Below, one piece after another: positions 62,439 through 64,000 of a stretch of 64,000 nucleotides of DNA (positions within the stretch are counted from its first letter, which is position 1; each line of letters opens with the position of its first letter). The translations under genes and the position numbers were made by a program. The notes beneath the pieces were generated by a model. The model was not told the origin of the DNA, searched no databases, and was given only the letters and a program-made list of their open reading frames with translations. The stretch comes from JAEUNJ01 sp052035955 (GTDB taxonomy: Bacteria; Pseudomonadota; Gammaproteobacteria; Burkholderiales; Rhodocyclaceae): positions 1 to 64,000 of the forward strand of contig JBPOHD010000017.1 of assembly GCA_052035955.1 (NCBI GenBank). The letters run 5' to 3'.

Positions 62439-63047
62439 ATGAAAAGTTCCCGCTACCTGCCCGTCCTGCTCGGCGCCGCCCTCTCGCTGTCGGCCCAGGC
62501 CGCCACGTCGATCCCCGATGTCTATAGCCGGACCGGTCCTTCGGAGACCCTTTCGGTGCCCTTCACGAACCCCGGGGTGGCCACCGCCTTCAGCTACTCG
62601 GGGAACGTGGAGGTGATCGTCTCGGGCACCGGCTATAGCGCCGGGTCCGCGATCAACGATGCCTTTTACGGGGTCCCCTCGGGGGTTTCCTACAATGCCC
62701 AGTACTACCAGCTCAACCTGGGCTGGACCGGCGCCGACCTGGTTCCGTTCGTCGGGGAAGCCCGCAATGCCAACAACTTCATCACCTTCATCGAGGGCGT
62801 CGGTGCCGTGGCACCGACCGCCACCCCGGCCTATAGCCCGGACCACGTCTACCGTTTCGTCGTCCAGGTGCCGCTCGCCTCGGGCCCCCTGCAGTTCGGC
62901 GTTTCCGACGGAAACTTCGGCGACAACGGGGGCGAGTACCGCATCCAGGTGTTCCAGTTGCAACCGGTGCCCGAGCCGGAAACCTATGCGATGATGCTGG
63001 CCGGCCTCGCCGCCCTGGGGCGAGTCGGGCGCCGCCGGCGTGCCTGA
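62439..63047 (+). CDS. PEP-CTERM sorting domain protein
   Basis: A 202-residue exported protein. It has a signal peptide (about 1-22, ending AQAA) and a beta-rich region with many Gly, Tyr and Asn but no known domain. The C-terminal sorting signal is 'PVPEPETYAMMLAGL', a hydrophobic helix and RRRRA. The signal is identical over 14 residues to that of the PEP-CTERM protein near 29 kb. Likely an exosortase substrate secreted or retained at the surface. GAGG precedes the ATG at 62439. Confidence 0.88.
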   Translation: MKSSRYLPVLLGAALSLSAQAATSIPDVYSRTGPSETLSVPFTNPGVATAFSYSGNVEVIVSGTGYSAGSAINDAFYGVPSGVSYNAQYYQLNLGWTGADLVPFVGEARNANNFITFIEGVGAVAPTATPAYSPDHVYRFVVQVPLASGPLQFGVSDGNFGDNGGEYRIQVFQLQPVPEPETYAMMLAGLAALGRVGRRRRA

Positions 63048-63070
63048 CGGGACCATCGGTTTCGCGACCG

Positions 63071-63099
63071 GGGCCGGCACAGCCGGCCCTTTTCTTCTT
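63071..63099 (+). terminator. Intrinsic terminator after the second PEP-CTERM gene
   Basis: A perfect GGGCCGGC / GCCGGCCC stem with a 3-base loop is followed by TTTTCTTCTT. It lies 23 bases after the stop codon. Confidence 0.88.
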
Positions 63100-63118
63100 G
63101 GCCGGCGGAGGAGACGTC

Positions 63119-63628
63119 ATGCAACTCGAAGCCATTCGCGGTGACATCACGCGCCTGTCCGTCGATGCCATCGTCAATGCCGCCAACGCATCTCTGCTGG
63201 GCGGGGGCGGTGTGGACGGCGCCATCCACCGGGCCGCAGGACCGGAGTTGCTTGCCGCCTGCGAGGGACTCGACGGCTGTCCCACCGGCGACGCAAAGGC
63301 GACTCCCGGTTACCGGCTGCCGGCGCGCTGGGTCATCCATGCCGTCGGGCCACGCTGGCGCGGCGGCAGCCATGGGGAGGCGGGACTGCTGGCCTCCTGC
63401 TATCGACGGAGCCTGGAAATCGCCGTCGATCTCGGGGCCGCCAGCATCGCCTTTCCGTGCATCAGCACGGGCATCTACGGCTTCCCCGCCGGGCCGGCGG
63501 CGGAGATCGCCGTCGGCACCGTGCGCGCATTCGCGGAATCCGCGAAGGCCCCGCGGCAAGTCGTCTTCTGCTGCTTCTCGGCCGAGGACCTGTCCCGCTA
63601 CGAGGCACTCCTGTCGCGGGGCGTCTGA
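63119..63628 (+). CDS. Macrodomain protein, O-acetyl-ADP-ribose deacetylase type
   Basis: A single macrodomain of 169 residues. 'DAIVNAANASLLGGGGVDGAIHRAAG' and 'IAFPCISTGIYGFPAGPAAEIAV' form the ADP-ribose pocket, with the catalytic Asp and Asn regions of the YmdB/MacroD group. It removes acetyl or ADP-ribose groups. GGAGGAG six bases before the ATG at 63119 fixes the start. Its end overlaps the minus-strand gene at 63598 by 31 bases. Confidence 0.92.
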   Translation: MQLEAIRGDITRLSVDAIVNAANASLLGGGGVDGAIHRAAGPELLAACEGLDGCPTGDAKATPGYRLPARWVIHAVGPRWRGGSHGEAGLLASCYRRSLEIAVDLGAASIAFPCISTGIYGFPAGPAAEIAVGTVRAFAESAKAPRQVVFCCFSAEDLSRYEALLSRGV

Positions 63629-63972
63629 AGCTCCCGCCGGGCGAGGGCCTCGAGGGCGTACTTCAGGGCGGCCTCGGCCTCCTCCATGCGGTCCCCGGCC
63701 CGTCCCAGTTCCTTGACGTCCCGGTAGCGTATGGCGTCGGCCAGCCGGGTGAGGCCGTCGCGACGCAGCCCCAGGTAGTCGAGCATCTTCTGCCGCACGC
63801 GCTCCAGCTCCTCGGTAGGCATGGGCCGGCCGATCAGGTCCACCTCCACGCCGCCGTAACGCCCCGTGGCGTTGCGCAGCATCTCCTCCGCCTCCCGCTC
63901 GCCTATCCTGCCCGCGGCCACCAGGGTGCCCAGGTGGCGCAGGTCGTTGGCAAGCCGTGCCTCCACGTTCAT
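63598..63972 (-). CDS. Hypothetical helical protein, possibly cut by the window edge
   Basis: From the ATG at 63972 a 124-residue, charged, almost wholly helical protein can be read ('RIGEREAEEMLRNATGRYGG', 'EELERVRQKMLDYLGL'). I do not recognise it. The frame stays open beyond that ATG to the window's right edge ('SLIRSAQKLMNVEA'), so the true start may lie outside and the visible part could be a C-terminal portion. It overlaps the macrodomain gene tail to tail by 31 bases. Confidence 0.6.
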   Translation of the reverse strand: MNVEARLANDLRHLGTLVAAGRIGEREAEEMLRNATGRYGGVEVDLIGRPMPTEELERVRQKMLDYLGLRRDGLTRLADAIRYRDVKELGRAGDRMEEAEAALKYALEALARRELQTPRDRSAS

Positions 63973-64000
63973 GAGCTTCTGGGCCGACCGGATCAGGGAC

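Overview
The window is high-G+C DNA from a Gram-negative bacterium, most likely a betaproteobacterium of the Rhodocyclales type. This rests on the housekeeping gene order (gph-ubiG-ompA-mtaD / gyrA-serC-serA-pheA-hisC-tyrA-aroA-cmk-rpsA-ihfB-lapA-lapB-rfaE-hldD-cysM), on hfq-hflX-hflK-hflC-yjeT-hisZ-purA, on a tmRNA whose tag reads ANDERFALAA, and on two PEP-CTERM proteins. The lineage is inferred from gene order and protein resemblance; no search was run.

Layout. 0.1-2.5 kb (minus): a TPR protein and an L,D-transpeptidase that share the same C-terminal domain type. 2.6-10.4 kb (plus): cysS, then hfq-hflX-hflK-hflC-yjeT-hisZ-purA. 10.5-21.9 kb: the most striking part, two divergent operons for a long-range electron conduit. 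The minus-strand operon (17.9 to 10.5 kb) encodes a tetrahaem cytochrome, an NHL-repeat lipoprotein, an outer-membrane beta-barrel, a second NHL lipoprotein, a 12-haem cytochrome and a CcmI-like TPR protein. The plus-strand operon (18.2 to 21.9 kb) encodes a membrane protein with histidines in its helices, a 21-haem cytochrome and a membrane-anchored FAD/iron-sulfur pyridine-nucleotide oxidoreductase. Together they could carry electrons between NAD(P)H or quinol and the outside of the cell, in either direction.

22-27.3 kb: tRNA-Leu(CAG) on the minus strand with a good promoter and terminator, divergent from rnr-rlmB-quinone oxidoreductase-alkB. 27.3-34.8 kb: an accessory region with an unknown protein, a PEP-CTERM protein, an HD hydrolase, another unknown, a phage-type 'polyvalent' protein, a sirtuin and a tyrosine integrase sitting against the 3' end of ssrA. 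This arrangement suggests an integrated element, though I found no second att copy. 34.8-38.8 kb (minus): ssrA, gph, ubiG, an OmpA-family protein and an MTA/SAH deaminase-like amidohydrolase.

39.0-56 kb (plus): gyrA, serine and aromatic amino-acid genes including a fused aroA-cmk, rpsA, ihfB, lapAB, the heptose genes rfaE1 and hldD, and cysM. Two noncoding repeat elements bracket hisC, and a six-copy 10-bp tandem repeat precedes rpsA. 56-63.6 kb (plus): a ydbH-ynbE-ydbL envelope module, a PolB-like 3'-5' exonuclease, three less-understood genes including an FkbM methyltransferase, a second PEP-CTERM protein, and a macrodomain protein. A minus-strand gene of unknown function runs up to the right edge. 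The two PEP-CTERM genes carry a shared palindromic upstream motif.

No stretch longer than 300 bases lacks a gene. Bases 1-104 hold nothing I can recognise. No CRISPR array, insertion sequence, rRNA or replication origin was seen.
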